Source: Ancistrus triradiatus (taxonomy: Eukaryota; Chordata; Actinopteri; Siluriformes; Loricariidae). Taken from it: a DNA stretch of 64,000 nucleotides. Position numbers and translations under genes: made by a program. Positions 35,901-50,200 of the stretch are shown here, in pieces. The stretch is from positions 1-64,000 of the forward strand of contig JAJAGP010001498.1 of NCBI GenBank assembly GCA_025084515.1, read 5' to 3'. Numbering within the stretch: position 1 is the stretch's first letter; each line of letters begins with the position of its first letter. A model generated the notes under the pieces. That model was not told the origin of the DNA. It saw nothing but the letters and a program-made list of their open reading frames with translations, and searched no databases.

Positions 35901-38900
35901 GCAAAAGTGGTCTGATAATCGACTGGAGTTACATTCTCACGTTTAACTCCCTTATCGGGTGCAGGATGCTGCAGGAGCTTAGAGTCATTACGACCCACAC
36001 AGCAGGCATGGAGTTTGTGCTGGGAATTGTCCCTTTCACGTAAGGTTTAAGCATTAAAGCTATAAGGACGTCAAAGTGAGCTGATTATAATCAAGTGGTT
36101 TCAGTCATGTGCACGAGCCTCAGCCCACGGCTGCCAGGATATACTCGAGAAAATGAGGAACCTATTGTACAGTGCCTGGAAAGCCCTAAATATTGTTTTC
36201 TCTCAAAAGTATTGGGACATGCCCTACATGTGGTCAAAAGTATTGGGACACCCCCACCCCGCACGTGGCCAAAAGTATTGGGACACGCCCCCACACGGCC
36301 AAAAGTACTGGGACACGCCGCTGCAAATGACCAAAAGCACTGGGACACGCCCTCGCACACAGCCAAAAGTATTGGGACATGCCCCTGTACGTGGCCAAAA
36401 GTATTTGGACACGACCCCGGACATGGCCCCACACGTGGCCAAAAATATTTGGACACGCCCCCCGAACATGGGCAAAAGTATTGTGACATGGCTACATGCG
36501 GCCAAAAGTATTGGGACACGCCCTCGCACATGGCCAGAAGTATTGGGATACGCCCCTGTATGTGGCCAAATGTATGTAGACACGGCCCCCGAACAAGGTC
36601 AAAAGTATTTGGACATGGTCCCCGAATGCAGCCAAAAGTATTGGGACACGCCCCCACACATGGCCAAAAGTACTGGGACACGCCGCTGCAAATGACCAAA
36701 AGCACTGGGACACGCCCTCGCACACAGCCAAAAGTATTGGAATACGCCCCCGTACGTGGCCAAAAGTATTTGGACACAGCCTCGGACATGGCACCCCACG
36801 CGGGCAAAAATATTTGGACACGCCCCCCGAACATGGGCAAAAATATTGTGACACATGCCTACATGCGGCCAAAAGTATTGGGACACGCCCCCGCACATGG
36901 CCAGAAGTATTGGGATACGTCCCTGTATGTGGCCAAAAGTATGTAGACACGGCCCCACATGCGGGCAAACGTATTTGGACACAGCCCCCGAACAAGGTAA
37001 AAAGTATTTGGACATGGTCCCCGAATGCAGGCAAAAGTATTGGGACACGATCTCGCAAAAGGCCAGAAGTATTTGGACACAGCCCTGCACGCGACCAAAA
37101 ATATTTGGACACACCCCCCAAACATGGGCAAAAGTATTGGGACATGCTCCCGCACGAGGCCAACAATATTTATACACGTCCCAGCATTGGGCCAAAAGTG
37201 TTAGGATACGCTCCCGCACGTGGGCAAAAGTATTTGGACAAAGCCCCCAAACAAGGTCAAAAGTATTTGGACATGGCCCCCGAATGCGAGCAAAAGTATT
37301 GGGACACGATCTCGCACACAGCCAGAAATATTTGGACACAGCCTTGCACGCGATCAAAAATATTTGGACACACCCCCCAAAACATGGGCAAAAGTATTGG
37401 GACACGCTCCCGCATGAGGCCAACAATATTTATACACGTCCCAGAATGGGGCCAAAAGTGTTAGGATACGCTCCCGCACGCGGGCAAAAGTATTGGCACA
37501 TATTCCATACTCTTTCCATTTGCCACAACTCAAGCACTGTAGTAGTTCCATCAGGAAATGCCGATCTAGTTTACCGTTTGAGGTTTATGTTACATATGTG
37601 ACATATTTCTGTGAGATTATTGGCTGGTTGCAAAGTAGAAACCTGCTTACATCAAACCCGGAGGGTTCTCATTATCGGATTACTCAAATGCACGTTAAAC
37701 TCGTTGATCGGATTACTGACCAAATCTGATCTTCTGCAGTCATCAGATAATTAAGGGCAAGCAAACACACTGAATGTTTCCTGGCCGAGTGAACTTACTT
37801 GTGGGAGTATTTGCTTTGGATGGTGGCGAGCTTGCTGTCTCTGGGGCTGTTCAGCAAGTGCTGGAGCTTCCGGGCCACGGGCGCCAGATCCTCCACACCG
37901 TATCCTGAGTGGAACTGCAGGCATGGGGTCTGATGATGGTAGCACACAAGAAAGGGTAAGAATTGCAGGGAGAGTCTTCTGAGATATATAGTTATGGGTA
38001 TCTACTGATATTGATCCCTGATGCTGCTAATCAATACAGATATATTGATACTGCTCTCCATCATTTGGTGCAAAAAGTAAAGACATCTAATCACTATTTT
38101 TATGACGAAAGTCAAGTGTTACCTTGACTTGAGGAGATCGAGACGGTCACAGTTTTAGTCAGAGGCTGAATGTTTTACATACAGTACTGAGCAAAAGTAT
38201 TAGACCACCATAAAATATGCGGTTTTCTAATACTGCATACAAATGTTCTGTATTTTCTGGTGGTATTCTAATAAAAGAGACTGAGAAATAATTAGATATG
38301 GTCATTAAACCACTGCTAAAACAACGGTATGTCTAACCTAATGGTGGCCTAAGACTTTTGCACAGTCAGCTGCATCACAACTATTAGTTTCAGTAAAGAG
38401 AGCCCACACTTTTGAACACCTTGAGGCCGTTACACGCTTTCTTTTTCCGCAATGGACAAGACGAACAAAATGTCTTCTTCAAGTAATGAAGTCATCCTTT
38501 TGCTGCTCACAGAAAAGTGCACCCGATATTGGTTACATCCAATTTCGGAAAAAAGAAAGGAGCGGAGAGCTTCACTGTCCAATACAAGAGCTGAAACGTT
38601 TTTTTATTTTATTTAGGAGTTCTATCCAATTACAAATATAATTTATTATTAATTATATTACTTGTAATTTTATTAGCATCGTCCCAAACCTGAACATTTT
38701 ATAAGCAAGTAAAATGGCTCTGTGGTTCCACAAACAAAAAGCAAACTGTTTTAAAATAATAATTATTAGATTGTAACATCAGACCATCCTGTGATTAGTG
38801 TAAGCAGTTATATTTCGTAATAATAAAATGACACTCACTTATTGTGTAGATACACAAAGAACTTAATCAGTGGCTTGATTTTGAGGTGTGGATACATTTC

Positions 38901-41900
38901 TGAAAGGCACTCACCCATCCTCCTAAGTCTTTGGTCACCAGGGCGATCAGCAGGCAGGCGGAGGCCAGGAGAGACGCTCGCACCGGGACGAACTGCATGT
39001 CCAACAGACTGAGCTCACACACGAACCGAGCCAGAGTGAGAGTGTCCATACCGGCGTTCACACACTGCACACACAACAGCAGCAATCTCACAGCTGGTGA
39101 TCATTCCCTAAACACTACAACTACAAGGAGAAGATTCATTTCTAACTGCTGGCAGGTGATCATTCATTCTTTGTAATGGAACCAAAAAAAGGTAGCTCCG
39201 ATCAAAAATGACTCACAGCCCAATGAGCCTGATGCAACAAAATAACACAGATTTAACAAATCTGACCACGTTTGGAGAGAAAATGCACTTTTCTAGGAGT
39301 GACAGCTAAATTCTCATACAAATTCACAGAATGAGAAACTGTCTTATATGTGGCAGTTCACGACATCGAGTTGACCCTCCTACAGTCTGAAGAAGCTTGA
39401 TTGGGAATGGACTTGGAAGGGTGGCAGCCAAGAATCCACTAAAAAGGCTAAATTATGCTAAAGCTCACAGATTGGAATGAAGATCAGCGGAAAAGAGGGT
39501 TATGGAGTGACGAATCAGAGTCTGAAATTGCACTGTCGACTCGGCTCGTTGCTGCGATACGTCAGAGCGTCCGCCATATTGGTCCAGGCAAGACTGTAAA
39601 CAAATACAAAGTGAACAAAGGAGCTGTGTTTTTCCTGCTTAAAATGCACAATCAACGAATCATTTCTCAACCGATTTTAATGAGTCGGTTTTATATTCAA
39701 GGGGTTTGATCTACATGGGGTACAAAAAAAGTTTTGAGGAGTGTGTATCAGCCTCAGCCAAATGAATACAGTCATAAGAAATTATAAGCATGGATCTGGA
39801 TCATTTCCTTAGGTTAATATGTGTTGAAACGTCCTTTTATAATTGAATGTACAGGAAATGTGTAGATGATGTTTTTATGTTCTCGAAATGGCTTTTTCCA
39901 TCTACATCCCCATTATCTGAGCTTTTGTTTTGCCCCAAGGCGGATCTCGGCTCATTCACTTTGAAATAATGAAAAAAAATCGAAATTGTGCGTCCTTAAA
40001 TTCTCATAATTTACAAAAATGTAAATCAAATAAAAATTGCTGCTTTGTTTGTTATGACAATGAAATGATTCAGATAAACTCAAAGCTAATATACAGTACA
40101 GCATATTACTATCCTATGAATACAATAAGATGTAGTGTCATAAATAATAAAATTAATGAAATAATAGATTAACAATAGCAGCTACTATATTACTATTTAC
40201 ACGACATATGTAATATTTCTAATCTATTATTATTATTATTAATTATTAGACTAAAATCAGGCATGTTTTTAGCAATACAACCCACGAAGGATTATGAGAT
40301 GTTGCCTGGACCAATATGGCGACGGCACTGACGCACGATCCAGTCTTAAACTCAAACAACCAGCACCGGACTCCATTTATTCTTTCGCTAACCTTGGCGT
40401 ATCGTCGCAGGAAGCGATAGGGAACCGGAATGCTGATGTCGAACTTTAGCGCCTGTAGGATGGTCGATTCCATGGAGATGAGCTGCGAGCGTTTGTACGC
40501 ATCGTCACAGATGTACAGGAAGTCGTCAACACAAGGTGGAAGCCGCTCCTGGAGGAAAAAAAAAGAAGATTCAACAGAAATCAGGGACAGTATGCAGATC
40601 TTTCCAGTAAAGTGAAACCGTTAAAAGGATCCGAACACCAAAAGCAGAGCAGTGTGTGTAAGAACTGAGACACTGATCACTATCCTTTCCTATCGTTATC
40701 AATAAGGAGCCGATACCATACCTCGAGTAGAGGTTAAGAATTAGTTTCTATTTGTGCAACAAGGACCAAGGAGGAGTCAGCTCCTTGTGATGTGTGGTGA
40801 GGGGTGTTCATTGTCCTGCACACATTTTGGGTGCAGTGATCTTTAAGGTCAATTTGACACCAGGTTGTTTTAAGTGTATACACATTTGTTTTTTGGTTGT
40901 TTTTGGATGACATGAGGTCACTCCAACACACAATCTTCGAAAAAAACTCAAACAGCCCAAACATACAAAATTTCAACATTTTACACATTTGTTTTTGGAT
41001 AACACAAGATCACAACACGCAATGTTATAATATTATATAGATAGATAGATATACAGATATATAGTCCTATAAGTTCATCTCAATACTTTGTAACATAACC
41101 TTTGTTGGCAATGACAGAGGTCAAACGTTTCCTGTAAATCTTCACCAGGTTGGCACACACTGTAGCTGGTATTTTGGCCCATTCCTCCATGCAGATCTCC
41201 TCTAGAGCAGTGATGTTTTGGGGGCAACACGGACTTTCAACTCCCTCCACACATTTTCTATGGGGGGGTTGAGGTCTGGAGACTGGCTAGGCCACTCCAG
41301 GACCTTGAGATGCTTTTTACGGAGCCACTCCTTCATTGCCCGAGCGGTGTGTTTGGGATCATTGTCATGCTGGAAGACCCAGCCACGTTCCATCTTCAAT
41401 GCTCTCACTGATGGAAGGAGGTTTTTGGCTTAAAATCTCACGATACATGGCCCCGTTCATTCTTCCCTTAACACGGATCAGTCGTCCTGTCCCCTTTGCA
41501 GAAAAACAGCCCCAAAGCATGATGTTTCCACCCCCATGCTTCACAGTAGGTATGTTGTTCTTGGGATGCAACTCAGCATTCTTCTTCCTCCAAACACAAG
41601 GAGTTGAGTTTTTTTTCCCAAAAAGTTCTATTTTGGTTTCATCTGACCACATGATATTCTCCCAATCCTCTTCTGGACCATCCATATGCTCTCTGGCAAA
41701 CTTCATACGGGCCTGGACATGTACTGGCTTAAGCAGGGGGACACGCCTGGCACTGCAGGATCTGAGTCCCTCTTGCTTGTTTGTGGGTGACCAAATAGTT
41801 ATTTTCCACCATGATTTAAAATTAAAGTGTGATTTTTCTAATTTTGTCTCTTTAGTTGAAGTGTAGCTATGATGAAAATTACAGACCTTTCTCATCTCAT

Positions 41901-41955
41901 CATACAAGAGTAGAACTTGCAAAATCGGTAGCTGACTAAATATTTTTTGCCCCAC

Positions 41956-42008
<53 letters not shown>

Positions 42009-45000
42009 AATAGTAACAACAACATATTATATAGAGAAAAGGGTGCGATTTATTTCTTTCTTTCTTTCTTTCTTTAGAAACTGACGCGTCTCACCTCAAA
42101 CTTGCAGGCGAGTAGCATGGCTGTGGAACCGATGAGCTGGAGCGACTCTCTGCTCGCTTCAGACACCGCCAGATAGTGATCAGTCATCTTGACGGCCAGG
42201 TAAAGCGTCTCGTGATTCAACTCAAAGTTCTCCTGCACAGAGCGTGACAAGGTTAGGTCACACCAAGAGAGCACTGAAGACTCGAGCTATTAAACGAGCT
42301 TTTAATTCAGCTATTAATTCAGCATCAAGCCAAGCACTCACCTGCACCTCCACGAGCCAGTCCACCAGAATGGCCCTCATGCTGGGATTCAGGTTCTGCT
42401 GATTGGCCATGTAGTCGTGCAACACAAAGCTCTCCTAGACAGACATGGACAGTTTTCAGACAGTGAAGTTGTTACGCAGAAATGGAACCTTCCTATTAGC
42501 TTTGGTGTTCATCTGACCACGTTCATTGTTTAAAATCTTTAAGTGACCGGCACCATTATTTGCTCTGTATTTATTGACATTTCCCTATTTAAAAGGGGCA
42601 ACTAACACACCTTTAACGTGATGAGGGGTGTTCATCGTCCTGCACATATTTTGGGTGCAGTGATCTTTAAAGTCAGTTTGACATCAGGTTCTTTTAAGTG
42701 TATACACATTTGTTTTTGGATGACACGAAGTCACTACAACATGCAATCTTCAAAAAAAATAAAAATAAAAACACAACATAACTATGGTTCATCACACCTG
42801 AGTTCACTGTCTCTAGCCACACCCAGGCCTGATTATTGCCACACCTGTTCTCAATCAGGACATCACTTAAATAGGACCTGCCTGACAAAGTGAAGTTCAC
42901 CAAAAGATCCTTAAAAGCTACACATCATGCCGAGATCCAAAGAAATTCAGGAACAATAAGGAAAGAAAGTAATTGAGATCTATCAGGATCTATCTGAAGC
43001 TTTGGGACTCCAGCGAACCACAGTGAGAGCCATTATCCACATGGCTAAGACATGGAACAGTGGTGAACCTTCCCAGGAGTGGCCGGCCGACCAAAATTAC
43101 CCCAAGAGCACAGCAACGACTCATCCAAGAGGTCACAAAAGACCCCACAACAACATCCAAAGAACAGCAGACCTCACTTGCCTCAGTTAAGGTCAGAGTT
43201 CATGCCTCCACCATAAGAAAGAGACTGGGCAAAAATGGCCTGCATGGCAGAGTTCCAAGACGAAAACCACTGCTGAGCAAAAAGAACATTAAATCTCGTC
43301 TCAATTTTTCCAGAACACATCCTGATGATCCCCAAGACTTTTGGGAAAACATTCTGTGGACTGACGAGACAAAAGTTGGACTCTTTGGAAGGTGTGTGTC
43401 CCATTACATCTGGTGTAAAAGTAACACAGCGTTTCAGAAAAAGAACATCACTGTGCTATCAGAACAACCTGTTCTACTGACACTGCTCGTCTATGGAGAA
43501 TCCAGAAATGTTCGCTTCATATAATGTTACAAGTGAGCGTTGCTGAAACAGCAGAGCGCAATTAGAAGCAGTGTCCACAAACTTTTGTCTACAGAGTGTA
43601 GTTATTGGGAATTGGTTATGGGTGAAACCAGGCTTAGCACACAATGAGGAGATTGACGCAGCCATTTATTATGGAGAGAACCACTAAACCACGGGTAATT
43701 ACCGGAATGGCTGAAATGTGAGACGCAGACACATTACATCGCAACTAAATAAACATAAACAAAACAATAAAGTGACTGAATTGGTTGTGTTATGGTGCCA
43801 TTTTCAGCTGGAAAAAGAAAAGAGACCATGAACAACAGAAGCTTAATGTACAAATTCCATGCTCGCCATCTCTTGTATATCACTAACAACCTGAATTAAG
43901 ACTTTCAGAACAAAAATGTGTATTTATTTTAGGAGCAGAATAATGCCAACCATATGCCAACAGAACCTAAACTGCTGCAGTAATTAGCGCACTGATGCAC
44001 AGAAGCTGCTGTATTGGCACGTGTTCTGGTTTCCAGCACTTTCTCAGCAATTTAATACTTGGTTGAGAGTCACAGCAGCGAAGGTGTTCCACATATCCTC
44101 AAAACAAAAATCCGGATTACCCAGAGGAAACCCATGCAGACGCGGGCAGAACGTACCCCACACCTTTATACCCATTCTCCACTGACCTCACTCATTAACA
44201 AGGTGTTATCCATAGAACTGCCGCTCACTGGATGTTTTTATCTTTATTGTACCATTCTAAGTAACCCTCACAAAAATCCCGGGGATCAGCAGTTCTACAA
44301 ACACCCAAACCGGTCCACCCGGCAGCTACAACCACACCACGGTCAAAATCACTGAGATCACATTTTTCCCTATTCTGATGAGCTGCCATGTGATAGGCTG
44401 ATTAGATAATTGTGTGAATGAGCAGATGTACTGGGATTGCCTAATAAGGTTCAGAGTGTAACCACAATACATAAAGGAGGGTTAGGGCTGGGTAATGGAA
44501 AGGACGATATGATCATGTCACGATACATTGCGATACGATGCATATTGCGAAATATATTCCGATATTCCACATAGCTCACTGAAAATATAAAAACAGCTAA
44601 AATACAAATCACAGTGTACGACCTGAGTCTCAATACATCACAGTACATCGATAGTTCAGCGAACAAACTGAGCCAAAACGCGGTACTGCGCCATCTAGAG
44701 GAGATCGTAGTTTACACCTCATTTAAAATGTTTTTTTCTTCCTTAAAAAAAACTATATTTTGATCTGATAATCGATGTAGTACATCACGAAAACAAATAT
44801 CGCGATATATAGCTTGTATCGATATTTTAGTACAGCCCCAGGAGGAATATTAGTTGATGTTTCAGCGTTGGGACCAGCCACTTTCAGTGTCTCCCATTAA
44901 GATCCTTTAAGGACACTTTTCCTAACTATAGGAGGTATTTTTTACTTGTAAACAATGCAGACTTTCTTGAATTAGCTTTCAAACATAAAAAAAACACTTT

Positions 45001-47250
45001 AGTCCCCTGCAATTAAAAGAAATGACTTGAAACAGATTTAAAATTGTAAATAAAATGCTATATATTGTATATCTTAAGAGTGAAAACATTGCGTTTTTAT
45101 TTCTGAAGTGCAACAATTCAAATCGATGTGTACTTATATCTTACAAGACTCTAAACAAAAATATTTTGTCAGGTTAAAAGAAATGAGGGGTTTTTAAATG
45201 CGAATGGAGGCATCACACAGGAATCAAAACATGCAATTAGATGACATTTTCTATGATGCACCCCTACCCAATAAAACTTAACTCTTATTTTTCATTCGTA
45301 ATTCCTTTTTTGTTTGTTCATAACCTGAAAACCACACAGAAAAAGCCTCGCTCCGCAGGTCCATGTGGCAATCCGACGCACAGTGTAACATTCCTGAAGA
45401 ACTGGCTTTAACACCCAGAGGATGCCGAGCAGGACTAAAGTAGAGGAGACGGTCCAACCTTCCATTCCCTCGATCATTAGGGGGAACGTGAATTCCCTTG
45501 CCAATAAGATGGATGAGCTGATCAGTGTGCCGATTGGGATGCAGAAGGGGTACCGGGGAACGCAGTGCGCTAGAGGACATGACTCCAACGTTTCCATCCC
45601 CGGCTTTCTGACAAGGTTAGACAAGGACGTGAGATTACGTGATTAGGAGAAAGGTGGGCGGATTGTACTGTTCGTGAATAACAGGGGGGTGATAGTGAGA
45701 GAACGGCCCTGTTGCCAGAATGTCAAACTGTTGGCGCGTCCGTATGCTTGCTTGTAAATGCACTCCACTGCGTATAGTCACCAGGCAGCAGAGGTTTGGG
45801 GGTGTGGGTTTTGGTCTCTGTTTTTGGTTAATGAGCTTCAGAGACCAACAACATTATCTTTTATAAGTAAGCTAAAGCCTAAAAAGTCTTTTTGTTTGTT
45901 ATTTTGGCCTTGGTCCGCCTCAAAGTTGTTCCCTGTTCATGAAAAAATATTCACTGATGTACGTGACTTCGTCTTCCAAAATATCTCCGAGTTAGGGGTC
46001 ATCTGATATGGGATTTTATTGGCTGATAATTAGAGAAGATGGTGACTGATGAGTCCACCATCAGAAGAACACTGAACAACAATGGTGTGCATGGCAGGGT
46101 TGCAAGGAGAAAGCCACTGCTCTCCAAAAAGAACATTGCTGCTCGTCTGCAGTTTGCTAAAGATCATGTGGACGAGCCAGAAGGCTATTGGAAGAACGTT
46201 TTGTGGGACGGATGAGACCAAAATAGAACTTTTTTGGTTTAAAAGAAAAGCATTTGGAGAAATGAAAAACACTGCATTCCAGTATAAGAACCTTATCCCA
46301 TCTGTGAAACATGGTGGTGGTAGTATCATGGTTTGGGCCTGTTTGCTGCATCCTCTGGGCAGGACGGCTTGCCATCATTGATGGAACAATGAATTCTGAA
46401 TGATATCAGAGAATTCTAAAGGAAAATGTCAGGACAATCTGTTCATGAACTGTATCTCAAGAGAAGGTGGGTCATGCAGAAAGACAACGACCCTAAGCAC
46501 ACAAGCTGTTCTACCAAAGAATGGTTACAGAAGAATAAAGTTCATGTTTTGGAATGGCCAAGGCCAAAGTCCTGACCTTAATCCAATGGAAATGTTGTGG
46601 GAAGGACCTGAAGCGAGCAGCTAATGTGAGGAAACCCACCAACATCCCAGAGCTGAAGCTGTTCTGTACAGAGGAATGGGCTAAAATTCCTCCAAGCTGG
46701 TGAGCAGGACTGATCAACAGCTACAGGAAACGTTTATCTGCAGTTATTGCTGCACAGGGGGGTCACACCAGATACTCAAAGCAAAGGCTCACATACTTTT
46801 GCCACTCACTAATATGTAATATTGGATCATTTTCCTCAATAAATAAATGAACAAGTATAATATTTTTGTCTCATTTGTTGAACTGGGTTCTCTTTATCTA
46901 CTTTTAGGACTTGTGTGAAAATCAGATGATGTTTTAGGTCATATTTATGCAGAAATATAGAAAATCCTAAAGGGTTCACAAACTTTCAATGTGGGTTAAG
47001 GGTCTTGCTCAAGGAGCCAGCAGTGGCAGCTTGGCAGAGGTTGGATTTGAACCCTGGACCTTGTGGTTCATAGTCCAGTACCTTACCCACTAGGCTACCA
47101 CAGTCCCAGAGAAAATGAGATTTGAATCCAATCGAGTGTACATGCACATGAGTAATCAGAAAATGGAAACCTCAGTTGATATGACTACATGACAGGTTTT
47201 TTATATATAGTATATTTATTTATATTATATTTATATAAAACTGTTTTAAG

Positions 47251-47281
<31 letters not shown>

Positions 47282-50200
47282 TTTAAGTTGGATATGCACG
47301 CTACAAGACCTGAAGTTTACAGCGGCATAGATTTTGGCCCTTTCCCTGAGAAGGCGGCTCCCTCACCCAATATTGACTACATACCAGTTGCTCTTACATC
47401 ACATATGAGGAAAGTCCTGGAAAGGCTAATTTTAGCCTACATCAGATCCCAGGTGAGCTCATTTCTGGACCCGCTGTAAAAACAATGCAGTCATTTATTT
47501 ACTGCAGAAGGGCAACTCCCACTTGGACTGCACCAGCAGCACAATGATATTTATTCTTAGTTTTCCTGTTTGATTTTTAACTCAATCAAACGTCTCCTGA
47601 TAAGGCAAGGAAAATGGGTCGAATGCAGCTGATGCCGTTGAACACTTCCATGATTTCCTGGGTCACAGATTAACCAGTGAAACAGTGAGCCATTTTATGA
47701 CATTACATCATTGCTGCTGCTGTTACGTCTCAGTTTCCCGGTGGGGTTAATAGCGATCTAGCTACCGATCCATCTTCCCTCGCTGAATCTCTGTAGGACA
47801 CGCTATAACACCACAATGACTAACTCGAGACTCAAGATCAGTTCCAAGAATATGACCGTGAAGATCCTGACAAAAGAGTAATTCAATAAAAGCTCAGTGA
47901 CAGATTCTTCGGCGCCGGCCTGCACACACTCACACCTTCCCAAAGACACTCAATTCTACATTTAGGGTGACAAGATGAATCTGCCTTGCTCCAAATCCTA
48001 CCACGACATGAAATGAGTACGTTCACTCACCTCTCTTTTCTTGAGGTAATCAAAAATGTCCTTGGCGTACTCTGGAGAGTGCGTGTGGTCAGTCGAGGCA
48101 TCAGAGTCGATGTCAAACTCTGCAGGTACCTGGAAAAAAATGTAAAACAAATATAACAAAGACAGAAACAAGCAGGGGCTCACTGAATACCTTCAGCATT
48201 TTGTGGTGTGGAAACTTTAGGGTCGAGCAGGAAACCTTTCTTGAGTCTCACTCCACCAAACTTCTCATCCACCCACCAAGTGTACTGAGACTCTTACGCA
48301 GGGTTTATACTCTGCCTGGATTACATAATTCTACCCTTAGAGAGTGCAAACTGTTGAAGTTCTCACATTGGACAGTCAAGGCTGTTCTCTCCTTGATAAC
48401 TACCTCAAGTCTTCCTCGGTCTAAGAATAAAACCTTTATCTCACTCCCTCTCCATAACTCACCACATCCTTGATCTGTCGAACGTAAATAGAAAAAGGCA
48501 GGAAAGGATTCTTCTCATTATATTAAGGGTGGGCGATATGGTAGAACTATTATATCACGATAATTAAAGACAGGTTTACAGTATACAAAATGCATCAGTA
48601 GCCACAGATTCTTAAAAACTACTATTCAGATATTATCCCATACTTAAAGTGGTTTTTATCCCAAAAAAAGTGATTGCCCCCTAAACTTAATCACTGCTTG
48701 GGCCACCCTTAGCACCAGTTCATTTCAGCTTGAGGTCACAAACAGATGGCCGGACATTCTCCTTCGGGATTTTTTGGTAGACAGCAGAATTCATAGTTCC
48801 ATTTATCACAGCAAGTCTTCCAGGTCCTGAAGCAGCAGAACACCCCAGACCATCACACTACCACCCCCATATTTTACTGTTGCTATATTGTTCTTTTTCT
48901 GAAATGCTTTTACACCAGATGTAATGGGACACACGCCTTCCAAAGAGTTCAGCTTTTGTCTCGTCAGTCCACAGAATGTTTTCCCAAAAGTCTTGGGGAT
49001 CATCAGGATGTGTTCTGGAAAAATTGAGACGAGCTTTAATGTTCTTTTTGCTCAGCAGTGGTTTTCGTCTTGGAACTCTGCCATGCAGGCCATTTTTGCC
49101 CAGTCTCTTTCTTATGGTGGAGGCATGAACACTGACCTTAACTGAGCCAAGTGAGGCCTGCAGTTCTTTGGATGTTGTTGTGGGGTCTTTTGTGACCTCT
49201 TGGATGAGTCGCCGCTGCGTTCTTGGGTAATTTTGGTCGGCCGGCCACTCCTGGGAAGGTTCACCACTGTTCCATGTCTTCTCCATTTGTGGATTATGGC
49301 TCTCACTGTGGTTCGCTGGAGTCCCAAAGCTTTAGAAATGGCTTTATAACCCTTTCCAGACGGATAGATCTCAATTATTTTCCTTTCTCAATTGTTCCTG
49401 AATTTCTTTGGATCTCGGCATGATGTGTAGCTTTTAAGGATCTTTTGGTGTACTTCACTTTGTCAAGCAGGTCCTATTTAAGTGATGTCCTGATGGAGAA
49501 CAGGTGTGGCAATAATCAGGCCTGGGTGTGGCTAGAGACAGTGAGCTCAGGTGTGATAAACCATAGTTGTGTTTTAACAAGGGGGGCCCTGTAGGTTTAT
49601 AGATAGATAGATACATAGATAGATGTTGAAGAAAATGCAGTACAGTTCTTACTTAATCTACATAAATCTTTCCAAGAGAAAATACTTACACCCATCTATA
49701 TAACTAACATATTACATTTTTCCACTCAGCCACACACCCGTAGAAGAAGGGTTCATAAACTTTTTGCAGTCTGGGACCTTTAAAAAATACTTCCCTATGC
49801 ACCCTTTACAATTCCAACACAGTGATTTTATGAATGATCCTTCAGTATTAAACACACTAAGGAAAATGCTTGATTAGTCTGATTTAGAGACGCACCGATC
49901 GATCGGCCGTGGCCATTTAGCCTACACTGGTGCACTTGTGAGGCCGACAGAAGTACAAACACTACCACAGACACGAACAGCACAGTGCTTTGACTTACAT
50001 TAATTCAGAATTCAGTTCGTGTGTATGAAGACCTTTAAACAGCCACTCCGTGTTCGCCTCCCGGTGCCAACATTTAGAGCGCGGCTCGATGGGCTCGTGT
50101 GACTGATCGGTTTTGTGTGAGTATGTCTTTCTATTAGCTAATAAAAGCTCAGAGTGCACGTACAATGTCTTTATTAACGCTTTTACCCGGGAACTGACGT

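Noticed and set aside
36190..37500. CRISPR-like regular repeat array
   Set aside because: Units are head to tail with no unique spacers, in a vertebrate intron. It is a minisatellite. The same applies to 13618-14905.
36091..37601. Overlapping open frames of up to 283 codons on both strands
   Set aside because: They are the six-frame reading of a 32-bp tandem repeat with few stops. Both strands and several frames are open at once, so they are not genes.
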